Of a stretch of 64,000 bases of DNA, positions 53,551 through 64,000 are shown piece after piece (within the stretch, counting starts at the first letter, position 1; the number at the start of each line of letters is the position of its first letter). Where the stretch lies: NCBI GenBank assembly GCA_932294295.1, contig OW028580.1:36463336-36527335 (forward strand), given 5' to 3'. The notes under the pieces are model-generated. The model did not search any database, was not told the DNA's origin, and saw only the letters and a program-made list of their open reading frames with translations. The translations under genes were made by a program, and so were the position numbers. The stretch comes from Alitta virens (lineage: Eukaryota > Annelida > Polychaeta > Phyllodocida > Nereididae).

Positions 53551-56429
53551 CTCTTCAAAATGAAACAGTGTACAATGTAACCACTGTGATAACTATACAA
53601 CTACATATACTTGGGAAAACCATATTATTATACCATGTTTGGAGAATACATGTGAAGCACTAGCAACTTACTTGGATTCTTCTAGAAATAGAATCTTGGA
53701 TTACATGTGCCCCATTTGTCAACAAGCAGGATCAATTCAGGTTTCTCATTTTGAAACACTGTCGAATATACCAATAGTGACAGTTAATTGATTTACAAAT
53801 AATGGGAAAAACAATGCAGGTTTGATTATTCTCCATTATCTATCTCTAATTAATTCAATGAAATTCTGTACAACCCTGTTGCATTGGTAGTACACCATGG
53901 AACCCATTTTGATGGTCATTACAGTTGTTTAGTGAAAACTAGTGATGGATGGTTACATATTAATGACAGCATCTTGAATCTATATACAGCTCTACCACTG
54001 AATTTGGCAAGCCAAACATATATGTGTTTCATGTCACATGCAAATGGAAATGATCAGTTATATTCAGTAAATGGAGTAGCCCAACAAGTATGAGCTGAAC
54101 AGGAAACATTTGGAAGAACTGAAGGAATACTTCCTGTGACACAAAACAGGAAAACAACCGTAGTAAAGAAAAACAAAACATTGTCTCCATTATTAAGAAG
54201 TGAGCTGATAACCTACATTGCAAATAATCTTAATGTCACTTTAAAAACTCTCACACAACAATTCTCAATTACTCCACAGCAATTGTATTACTACAAAAAG
54301 AAAATTGAATCATCATGTGGCATTGCAACAACTGCAGATGATGAATCCAAAATTGTTACAGGAATATTAGGCAATCCTGCGGCTGATTATGAAACATTCA
54401 GATTTCTCCATCCAAACTTAAACCAGAAGCACGTTGCGCTACTAAAGAAACGTGCAACTGCTATTCAAAATGCTCAATCAGACAATCCACCACAAACACC
54501 AGAATACAATATTGGCGATACACATTTACAAAAAGCAATTTCAAAATTCTATGAAGAGATCCATGATTTTGCAATCCATGCTTGTCAATGCTATAACAGT
54601 ATGTGAGGAACCTTCAGTTATTAGGAACTTGCGAATGTTGGCCGTTATTGATACTGCGACTGCCACATTATGCAAAAAATGTTTGAAATATCTAACATCG
54701 CATGGGAATATTCCCAACAATGCTTGGATTTAGTTAACAGCAGGTTTTATACTTAAAGAGCTGCAATGTCTCAATTTCATTGAAAAGCGACTTATATCAT
54801 TAGTGCAGCCATATATTTCAATCATAACACTTCCCTTAGGACAAAAGTTATACAGTTCCAAACCCCCTCATTAAAAGTGTGTGGTGAAATACCTAGTAAA
54901 TATGCGGATTATGTTGTTATTAACCAGGAAGGTACAACCACTACTGAAAATTTTGCTTCTCAGACTAAAGTGAGAACAGCATTGGCATACCTAAAGCTGC
55001 GGAATGACCTGTACAGTGATGTGACAATATGTGAAAGGAATATTTAACTTTTATCACTGAACTTGGTCATTTGGAAAAATACACAACCATTCCCATCAAT
55101 TACACAAATTTTACCTCTATTTCGGATTATATTTGGCAGTATACCCAGTTCACTATGCCAAAATGTACTGATGCTCCTATTAATATGTTCACTACAAAAG
55201 ATTTGGAAGCCAAATGTTTCCCTTGGCTGTTTCCATTGGCAAGAGGCATATTCTGCCAACAAAAAAAAACATTTCATATAAGCTTTATTGCCAGTCAAGG
55301 ATTTTCCACAAGTCTTTAATATTTGCTAAGGAACCGGCCTATATATTATTTAGATATTCAACCAACATCAACTGACAGCTTTACAGGATGCTGTCACAAT
55401 AGCTGTACGAAAAAACAATGTTGCTGGTTCTTTTCTAAACAATGTCTTTACAACAGCTCAAGGCTAGTTCAAACATACTTGATACTGCTTGGACCTTGCT
55501 CAAATATATTTGTGGGACTGATGGCTATTGGCACTCAACACGTGCTGACTTATTATCAATGTTTGTCATGATAGGCCCCCCTACATTTTTCCTGTCATTT
55601 AGCGCAAATGATTTACATTGGAATGACCTTTATGAATAAATAATTTTATGAAATAAACTGAAACTATCAGTCCAAAAACTGACTAAACAGGAGAGAATAG
55701 AATTACTAAATAATAATCCAGTAGTGGCTTTAAATCACTTCATGACACGATGGAATGCATTCTTTCATCACTTTATTGTTGACAATGGCAAGGTTTTGGG
55801 TGATGTCATAGACTATTTTTGGCGGATTGAAATGCAAGCTCGAGGATCCCCTCATGTTCATGTTCTTGTTTAGTGCTCTGGCGCCCCAAATTTCAACACC
55901 CTAAAAGGAATCACTGATGCTCCAAAGTATATAGACAAGTATATCTCTGTTGAAATACCACAAAAAAATGACAACAATGAGAGCTCTGTATGAACAAGTT
56001 ATATCTCTTCAAACACATAGTCATTCATTTACATGTTACACAAATTCAAGATATAACCAATGCCGATTTAGCTATCCAAGGAAGCCCTGTGCAACAACAC
56101 ATTTGCTGTTTATGGATGGAGTTTCAAAAAAGAAAATTTTTATTAACAGTTATAGCTGTGCAATATAAGGAAATACCACACAACTCTCAGCCAATCGTAA
56201 GTCAGGATTTCTGCTAGCCATATAATATAGTACTCTATTTCTGAAACAAATTTCATCTTCAACTTACATTCAATCATTCTTAACGCACTATATTGATTAT
56301 TTTACATATACATATTCCTTCACATACAGTACACCAAAATCAATTGCATTATGTATTTCCATTTCGAAACAACAAAAATAAAACTTGATCGAATTACTCA
56401 TTGCTAATATATTGTATTCCTCATTTCAG

Positions 56430-56704
56430 ACATTCCTTTAAATTACAACCTCAAGTGTCATCAGCTACATCAGAAACAACAATCACATCATCAGATGCTC
56501 CTCCAAAATCATCACAACATCCATCACCCACTTTTGCAGGTATAGACATTACTTATATGACTTAGTGTTCACCTTAACAAACTACCCACTATATTTCTAC
56601 GTTATCAATATCCTTTTTTATTTCAGCCATACCTTCACAGAAAAAATTAGAATCATCAGATGCTCCTCCAACATCACTGCAAGATCCATTAGCAAGTTTT
56701 GCAG
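56430..56704 (+). other. Two tandem exon-like segments with duplicated core
   Basis: Segment A is 56430-56539 (acceptor CATTTCAG, donor GCAG|GTATAG). Segment B is 56627-56704 (acceptor TTATTTCAG, donor GCAG|GTATAC; 78 bp). They share TCAGATGCTCCTCCAA and a TTTTGCAG|GTATA end. Both would encode Ser/Pro-rich peptides. They follow the Helitron-like remnant and may be its spliced tail. Confidence 0.5.
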
Positions 56705-56732
56705 GTATACACATACTTATATTGCTGTGTCT

Positions 56733-58894
56733 TAAAGCCCCTGTCACACGGGCCGGTTGTGCCGTAGTGAACCCGTAGTTTTACATAATAGTTGCGGAAA
56801 TCGCTACCCGGCTCCAAGTCGGCGGCCCCAATACGGCCACCCGTGGATACCCGGCAAGCACCCGTGGGACCCTTGGCCAAGCCGCGAAACCCGGCCCCGG
56901 TAGCCGGTTGTGCCATGCTTGCATGGCACAACCGTAGAAATCTCACGGGTGTAAAAAAAAGACAAAATACCCGTGGAAGACGGCGGGTGACCCGTGGAAG
57001 CCGGCGGGTGACCCGTGGAAGCCGGCGGGTGACCCGTGGAAGCCGGCGGGTGACCTGTGGAAGCCGGCGGGTGACCTGTGGAAGCCGGCGGGTGGCCCGT
57101 AGAACCCGGACCAAATATTAAGCGAGATATTCGTCTGTGAAGGTAGGCAAACAGTTGTGCTCTCGCAGACGTCCGCACCCTGACGGTATCAATGCAGGAA
57201 GGGCTGAGCCCTTCTTTAAACGGCTGCTGCTCCCCTAATATTAGTCCGATTTTCGTCAAATTAAAACTGTATTGTAGCATAGTTCATACTGATTCCATCA
57301 TGTTTTCGGATTGAAAATAGACCAAATATTAAGCGAGATATTCATCTGAGAATGCATTCTCTGGCGGCGGCCAGGTGCTCTGTGTATGGTCATGACTTGA
57401 ATGGTGTGGTCAATATTTTTGACCATGATATATATACATTGTTTGGATGAGCTTTATTGCAATTCATTTCTACTCATTCTGCCAACTGCCATGACCATTA
57501 TGTCAATTGCTATTAGCATTTTGAATGATATAAAGAATGGGTGTAGAGAATACAGCAAATGCTCAAACATGTGTCATTTGCCTAATTGCCTAAATTGGGG
57601 TTCTTTGACCTGTCATTTCATAGTTTGTTCAAAGATGACACAGTAATATGACATTGTCTTGATTGTCATTCACAATTACACAAAGATGTAATTGCTTTCA
57701 TTAATTAATAACAATGTATTGTATTGTAATTACCAGACAATGATTATATTTGTATATTGGTATTTTTTTTATACATGTGAACATTCTTATCTTTTTGTGT
57801 ATATTTTTGTAAAATTTAGATCTAATATTGATATTGTAATTAGTATTTGTGATTTTATCTGTGATTTTATTTGCTATCTTTTATGTACTTATATGGACCA
57901 AATATTAAGCTTGATATTCTATATTATATAATAAGCATATAAATCTATCTGTCTCTCTAAACTATCTGTCTATCTACATATTTGATTTTCGTCAAATAAA
58001 GACTGAATTATTCAGGGAAATGTGTAGAATTTATATAATAGTTAAGGTGGGGAAAATTAATGGAGTATACTAGGCACAAACAAGAATATTCTTGTTAAAA
58101 ACGTTAGTAATACCTCATAGAGTATAGATATGTAGATAGACAGATAGTTATAAGATCTTCACCTAATAATATGTTACTATCAATAATTCATTAATTCGTA
58201 ATCAATAAAAAACGAAAATAAAACAATGTTTGTTTGCTTGTTGCCAATAAAATTCCGACTTGATAAAGATGTCTATGGAGCTATAACAACTATCTATAGA
58301 TAGATATACTCTAGTTTATATAAATTATCAATATTTCGTTGTTGTTTCTGAAAATAATCCAACTGGAATTAATATTGATATTGCATGTTCCATCCATGAT
58401 CAAAACAATCTCCCTCTTTAATATGCATAATAAACAGGAATCAGTTGAAATTCAGAACTTCAATTAATGCTTGTGATCAATGATGAAAAAGCATGACTTA
58501 CTCCATTCTTTGTATTATTCAAAATGTTAATAGCAATTGACATAACGGTCAATTCAGAATTTCAATTCATGCTTGTGATCAATGATTTCAATTAATGCTT
58601 GTGATCAATGATGAAAAAGCATGACAGATCAAATCACAAATACTAATTACAATATCAATATTAGATTTAAATTTTACAAAAATATACACAAATACTGATC
58701 AAAATATCACAATAAGATTCAAATTAACACAAAAAGATAAGAATGTTCACATGTATAAAATAAATACCAATATACAAATATAATCATTGCCTGGTAATTA
58801 CAATAGAATACATTGTTTTTAATTAATGAAAGCAACTATAACGTAATACTACGGGTTCACTACGGCAAAACCGGCTCGTGTGACAGTGGCTTTA
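56733..58894. mobile_element. Non-autonomous inverted-repeat element with rearranged arms
   Basis: TIRs of about 50 bp (56733-56785 and 58843-58894) share TAAAGCC and GTAGTGAACCCGTAGT. Longer inverted pairs are 57680-57870 with 58625-58835, and 57492-57540 with 58506-58554, but their order is not nested, so the element has been rearranged. Extra GC-rich DNA (about 56786-57200) follows the left TIR. No coding capacity. Confidence 0.65.
56970..57112 (+). repeat. 21-bp GC-rich tandem repeat
   Basis: Six full units beginning CCCGTGGAAGCCGGCGGGT, plus a partial one, with few changes. They stand out against AT-rich surroundings and give long artefactual frames on both strands. Confidence 0.9.
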
Positions 58895-59470
58895 TCGGCT
58901 TCTACATTACCTTATGTTTATCTTAGTGTGGTGAAAAGTGTTTGCATTTGAACTCAATAAAAAATTTCTATGACCTTCTTTCTCTTTCTGGTTTTATTAC
59001 AAGATTTTAATAGTAGCCTCTCACCAAAGAACCACTATCAGAAAGTGAACTTCAAGTCATGCTTTCCATATCCAAACTATTTCAACCAATTCTGATACAG
59101 GTCTCTTTAAAGAGAGCTTTTCTTGTTTAACCCTCAGCGATCGAAGTTATCACTTTGAAAAATCCATGTCCGTCCGTTGGAGGGTGAGCAGCTGGGTGGA
59201 CACTGGACAGGCAGGTAAGCAAGTGGACAGGCGGGTAGACAGGCGGGCGTGACACTTTCCAATCTTTTCCAATTGGGTCTAACTTCAATGTCGTTCTTAC
59301 ATCAATATCACAGGCACCAAGAATTTGCATAATTCTATAAGATCATAGGCCATAAAAATCTATTTGAGGTCAATATAGCAACGTATGAACCTCTTTTTAT
59401 TTCAATCAGTGAAACAAAATTTGAGTACGTAAGCATGGCCAAAATGAATATAATTGCAGATATATATATA

Positions 59471-60376
59471 CAGGGTGCGGCATAAAAACTTGCACCAGCA
59501 GCTACTGCTACCTCTTCTATTATTATCTCAAGTGATAATCATCACATGCAGCTGCAGTCATACACACGAAAGTAATTATAGTCCTACATTATCTTTATTA
59601 ATATATTTTATAGTTTCCTCATGAATTATTGATAATATGGATCTAAATATAGCACATGCACACTTATCACACCTTTGGGTCATTTTCACCTCGGCCTTTG
59701 CTATACAAACACTAGATTATGTCACTGATCATACAGATGTGTTACAGTCACCTTTGTTGACCTTCGCCACCAAAAACAGGACAAATAGATGCATTTTTAA
59801 TAAGAAGGTAGACCATTTACACCTTTGAGGTGGGAAGTGCCATATTGGATTCTGATCAATTTTCTGTCTTTTCTGTCTTATTAACTGGCCCATCTTCCTG
59901 AAAATCATGTGATATTTTTCCAGATTAGTTGTAGATTCAAAAAGTCCCTCTGGAATACCATTATATATCTCTGTTTTAACTTTATGACCTCGCTGGATCA
60001 AAACTGAAACCAACCTTCTTATCATCTAATACCATAGTATACATATGCATGTATAGAAAACACTGTATAGAAAACACTGAAGGAGGATTCTCTGCAAATA
60101 TTATATTTTCGGTGGCTTTAGAGGTGTATTAACTAGGATATCTCTAATTTTTTTTTTTCTTCAACTAGAGACACCATGCAAGCAGACAGAGCACCCTCTC
60201 AATAATTCAGACACTGATATTGTCTGACATTACAAGATCAAAAATATCACAATGACCAGTTGCTTATACCCCTGACTAAATGTGGCAAAACTTTAAAAGA
60301 CCTCATAAGCATTTGAGTAACCTAGAGCTATTCCCAAAGAGGAGAAGCCCAGTGCAAGTTTTTAGGCCGCACCCTG
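59471..60376. mobile_element. MITE with 24-bp TIRs and TA duplication
   Basis: Left end CAGGGTGCGGCATAAAAACT, right end the mirror ...AGTTTTTAGGCCGCACCCTG, each flanked by TA. The ends and duplication fit Tc1/mariner-type mobilisation. No transposase frame is present inside (906 bp). Confidence 0.82.
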
Positions 60377-62198
60377 TAATTAAATAACAAAATCAGTGAG
60401 CTTCAAGAGGCTCTGATCTGGTTGAAGCAATAAATGAATGAATGAATTGATTTTACCAAAATGTAGAGGTCACATAAGAGCTAGGTATCCAGAAGAAATG
60501 CATGGATTCTTTAAAAAAAAGAGTGCATGGATTTTTAGTAAAGGTGAAGAAAAACAAAAACTAAAAAAAAAAAAATTTTTACCGAAGTTTACAATGTATA
60601 AACCACATTCAATGTCAACTTTATTTTTTATGGCACTAATTGAGAGAATGACCCTTATGCACTTACCTTACGAAATTTCATGCACTAATCGAGTTGAAAC
60701 CAGAAATGTCACAACATTTTTTCACTTTGAATTTCGAAAATTTGAGAAAAATTACATATTTATTAAATACACTACCGTAAAGGAGGGTATTTTCGACACT
60801 TAAATTAGTTTGTTAATAAAAAAGAAATTTTTTAACATTTTAATGTGAGTGTTGAAAATACCCGCCCTGTCGATACTACTGTCCGTTACGGTATATGGCA
60901 TGTTAAATTAAGGCTTATAACATATTTTAGATGTTTACAACGTGTAATAGTATGCTTTGAACTAGTTAATGTTGTTTCATGGTCAGGCTCAAGGTGCCCT
61001 GTAATCTGGCTCAAAGTGCCCAGATGCAAATTCCACATAAAAACACATGTAGTGCGATGCAGGTAAATCTCAACTTACCTGTAATGAGGTCAATCTTTGG
61101 CATTTATTGCCTAGTTCACGCTGACAAATTGGCTACTGGATTGTACAAGTAACTAAGATATTAGAAAAGTAACAATCATGGCTTGTTTTATTACTATGTG
61201 GTAGTGAAAAGTGTAAATTCTGAATTAGACAAACAGGGATCAAGTTTAGAACTTTAGAATAAAATGATTCCAGTTAACACTTAGCTGACGTACACGTGAC
61301 TTCTATCTGTGTCACCTCCCACTTATGTGTTTAATTTGATGTTATCGTATTTTTTGTTTGTTTGTAAATGCTACTTTGACTTTGACTCTTATCTAATCAA
61401 TGTATGCAACATCAACAGCTTACACATATATTGTCATATAAGTTACATAATACATGCATATTCATAACTTTGAAATATTTATCCACCCCATAATAAATAA
61501 AATATGTATATTGAGAATAATCTCATTGTTACCTTTTGTGGACTACAGCCCAGTTGAACCATTACATAATGGCTGTTAAATCACAGCTTTTTCGTTGACC
61601 AATAGGGGGATATTTTGTAGCTAAATTGTGTGGATTGGGAGGTACTGAACTGAACTGAGCTGGTTTTATTTCACATTAACAACACAATTATAGCTCCAGA
61701 ACATTTACAAAAACACATTATGACTGAAAATTTACAAAAACATTATAATTTTAATGAAATTTTGTTGAAGTATGTGGGCGGAGATCCAATTAGCAGAGGT
61801 GCTGAAGTTGGGACCGCCCCCGTGGATAATGCTGAGATGATAATGAGAGAATGAACGGGCAGACCTACCATCCACCTGGAGCTCAGGCTAAGATCAAGTT
61901 GTGTAATCACTGAAGAGAACATCATTTCATCTCATGGAGTTATGCATGAAAATCAATTAGTTTGACTGCATGGTGCTTTATATGAGATATCAGGTAGAAA
62001 TTTAATTTCCTACTAAAGGAGAAAAGAATTTTGTCTTGAATAAAAATGGCAAGGAGTTCCATATTTCACCTACTCTGTAAATTAGACATTGTTTCCCTAC
62101 TTTAAGTCTTGACAAAGGTGCATGCATATCATGGCTTTGTCTTGTGTTCACATTGGAATGGTGAATACTTAGTGAGAATCGGCCAGCATGGTAATTGT
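60377..62198. other. Gene-free stretch
   Basis: No frame with protein character. AT-rich, with short T/A runs and a GAATGAATGAATG microsatellite near 60433. Confidence 0.5.
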
Positions 62199-62525
62199 TA
62201 GGGCTGTACACTGGTTCTCGATATACCGTTTGTACCGGTACAAGGTTAACGATACGGGTATTGATAACCGTATGTAATAATAATGATACACTTGAACGGT
62301 ATGCAGAGCAGCATTTTCCAGCAAATAAGACACCTGCTACCCAGATGTTCCAGTGTTTGTGATAGTATCTTTTGATTATTTTAGGTTTATAATAAACTTT
62401 TATATATATGTACTAAAATACTAATTGACAAAATTTAACGATACGTATCATGATACGTATCGTATCAGTTTTACTGTATCATGATACATATCGTATCGTT
62501 TTAAAGATAAAGGTGTACAGCCCTA
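62199..62525. mobile_element. hAT-like MITE, 327 bp
   Basis: TIRs TAGGGCTGTACAC and its mirror GTGTACAGCCCTA. The flanking 8-bp duplication is GTAATTGT (62191-62198) and GTAATTGA (62526-62533), seven of eight matching. The inside is full of GATACGTATC-type palindromes. Confidence 0.87.
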
Positions 62526-64000
62526 GTAATTGAGCAATTGATCTTTATATCAATAGTATAGTTTTGAACAACTTATAAATATCTGCCATTTTAATCAGGT
62601 TGTACTTTATGAAGAGCGGATTAGTGTGGTCCCCATCCGCTAGAGTTTTTTCAAAATGGCGGCTCTCCCAGTGGGAAGACACATGTGTGAGACACAAGAA
62701 AGCACTCAGCTGGTGTAATCTTGATATATATTAGACATAAAAAATCACCTAAATAATAAGGGAAATGAGCCAACACTACCATTTCCCAGACCAGTATACA
62801 AAAATTCTGAACTCAATACACTTAAGTTCACCCCCTGTTGTGTGTCATCTGGGCCATTCCATTGTCTGTTATGTAACAGCCATATGTGGCTGTCATGACT
62901 GGCAGGGTTGTTAATCATGCTGAGTTCAATCATCAAACTTTGCCAGATATGCATTTGTTGAATAATATTAACCTCAGAAACATGTTCAGCATGTGCAATA
63001 TAATTTTCGCCCTCGAAAGTCCTGGGCCTCCACGCGGTGAGGGTGGAAACACTTGGGGTGAATTCCTCTATCCCCAGTGGCTAAAACAGGACAGTGCGCA
63101 TTGCATAAGCTGCTCCAGCTATCCAACGCAGACACTTATTGATTTTTTGCATGCTTCTGGTTTCTACTACCAACTATGGATGAGCAATCTTACCCTAGAG
63201 AGCCTCTACATAGCCCACTCAGGTGCTGATGAGGCATTAAACAATAACACTACCTACTACCTTGCAATATAATTTTCATTATCACCTCCTATTATAGAAT
63301 TGGTATTGATAATGATTTTATTTTCGTCATACAAGACAGGTGAAAAAAACAAATGGGGCAAGCATTTAAAAGACCTAAGGTTTAATGCTTAAAGTCATAT
63401 ACAAGTAAGGCATGGTTACTCTGCAGACCATAGGTAAATTCCATGTACTGTTCATGTAGCTTAATGGTGACAACAATAGATTATTAGAAAATAGATATCT
63501 ATGTTTAATAATTTATGATACGTATCAAAGTTGCTCGAAAAACGTCTTTTGCTTTCTTTTGATTTGGAATTTGTTTAGCATCATCAATTTTGACTAACAA
63601 GAATAACATACAAAAGATCGTTTTTTCATTAATATTAAATTATCCATAGTAGCATTAAAAAAATATATATATTCTTGCCTTTTGATGGATGGATGGATTG
63701 ATCTTTATTTAGCAAAAGTATGCAGGGCTACCAGGGAAGCCAAGGCTTATATAACTGGCGCCACAAGAACAGTTACAATGCAAATGCAGTATTGTTACAA
63801 AGGAAATTTTACAAAAGAAACTAGTTACACATTATACAGTAAAGAGATGTATGAAAAGCATCATTATTCTCAAATAGAAGTCTACAACATAATAACACAA
63901 ATACACACCATATAATCCCCTATATACCAGTATATTTTGTGAGATAATACAGTTTGGCTTTTTTGACAAATAAATTTGAATTCATGTTTTCTAAATTACC
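62526..64000. other. Gene-free stretch at the right edge
   Basis: A frame at 62886-63272 shows no recognisable domain and no splice or promoter context, so I leave it uncalled. GGATGGATGGATTGATCTTT near 63684 may be a retroposon 3' end. Confidence 0.4.

Larger units (their letters stand above)
52789..56220 (+). pseudogene. Degenerate Helitron-type gene: 2A, USP-like and HUH Rep domains
   Basis: Reading across several frames on the plus strand. MGISLEQWRMAIGFYDS begins at the ATG at 52789, after an acceptor-like TTTCAG. A 2A peptide follows (52946-52999). Fragments near 53051-53240, 53700-53790 and 53884-54093 (VVHHGTHFDGHYSCLVK, like the USP/C19 His box) suggest a deubiquitinase-like domain. 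A Helitron-type leader region follows (54136-54733). Then come FTTKDLEAKCFPWLFP (about 55185) and GTDGYW..TRADLLSMF with GPPTFFLSFSANDLHW (about 55515-55620). The Rep motif FWRIEMQARGSPHVHVLV (about 55817-55870) contains the HUH-type His-x-His. Many stops and shifts, a SINE and a (GACTTT)n run interrupt it. No helicase domain was recognised. Confidence 0.7.

Noticed and set aside
56970..57112. CRISPR array
   Set aside because: Units are contiguous with no spacers, in animal DNA.
56689..57280. Minus-strand frames with RRLPRVT and TGHPPAS repeats
   Set aside because: Shadows of the 21-bp GC-rich tandem array.
62886..63272. 128-codon frame as a gene
   Set aside because: No domain, splice, promoter or codon pattern supports it.

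Overview
The window is animal nuclear DNA. A host gene split by GT-AG introns, a tRNA-derived SINE, MITEs, LTR retroelements, a Helitron remnant and a Polinton/Maverick all point to an invertebrate. A marine invertebrate such as a mollusc is my guess from the repeat style, not something I can prove. No prokaryotic, organellar or rRNA features were seen.

Layout. Positions 1-2863 are gene-free flank. About 2865-31602 is one Polinton (Maverick) with imperfect terminal inverted repeats, carrying a double jelly-roll virus gene set: a small membrane protein, an unknown 355-aa protein, protein-primed DNA polymerase B (minus strand, apparently spliced), packaging ATPase, two conserved small or unknown proteins, an rve integrase (internally deleted), minor capsid protein, a basic virion-type protein, major capsid protein, adenain-like cysteine protease, and membrane proteins at the right end. 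The genes from about 12.7 to 17.1 kb overlap or nearly touch, like an operon. A 9.3-kb Ty3/gypsy-type retroelement with env (17143-26440, minus strand) has landed inside the protease gene. Its two 762-bp LTRs look identical, it has a 4-bp target duplication (AGGT), and its gag, pol and env frames are open, so it is young. The Polinton genes around it carry single-base indels, one in-frame stop and one internal deletion.

From 33.5 to 49.9 kb on the minus strand lie eight coding exons of a short-chain dehydrogenase/reductase resembling HSD17B14. Its C-terminal exon is not in view, so the Polinton lies either in its last intron or just past a truncated 3' end. Its 13-kb second intron holds a decayed gypsy element with a nested SINE, a foldback MITE, and a 4.3-kb DNA transposon with subterminal repeats and a spliced transposase gene.

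From 52.8 to 56.7 kb is a degenerate Helitron-type reading path: a WR-AIG-like N terminus, a 2A peptide, a USP-like protease fragment, and a HUH Rep domain. It also carries a SINE copy and two tandemly duplicated splice-flanked segments. The rest is MITEs (59471-60376 with TA duplication; 62199-62525 hAT-like), a complex inverted-repeat element (56733-58894) and gene-free DNA.

The points most worth checking are the multi-exon PolB gene, the env-bearing retroelement captured inside a virus-like element, the frameshift-type heptamers at gag/pol and in the ATPase, and the 2A-USP-HUH combination.
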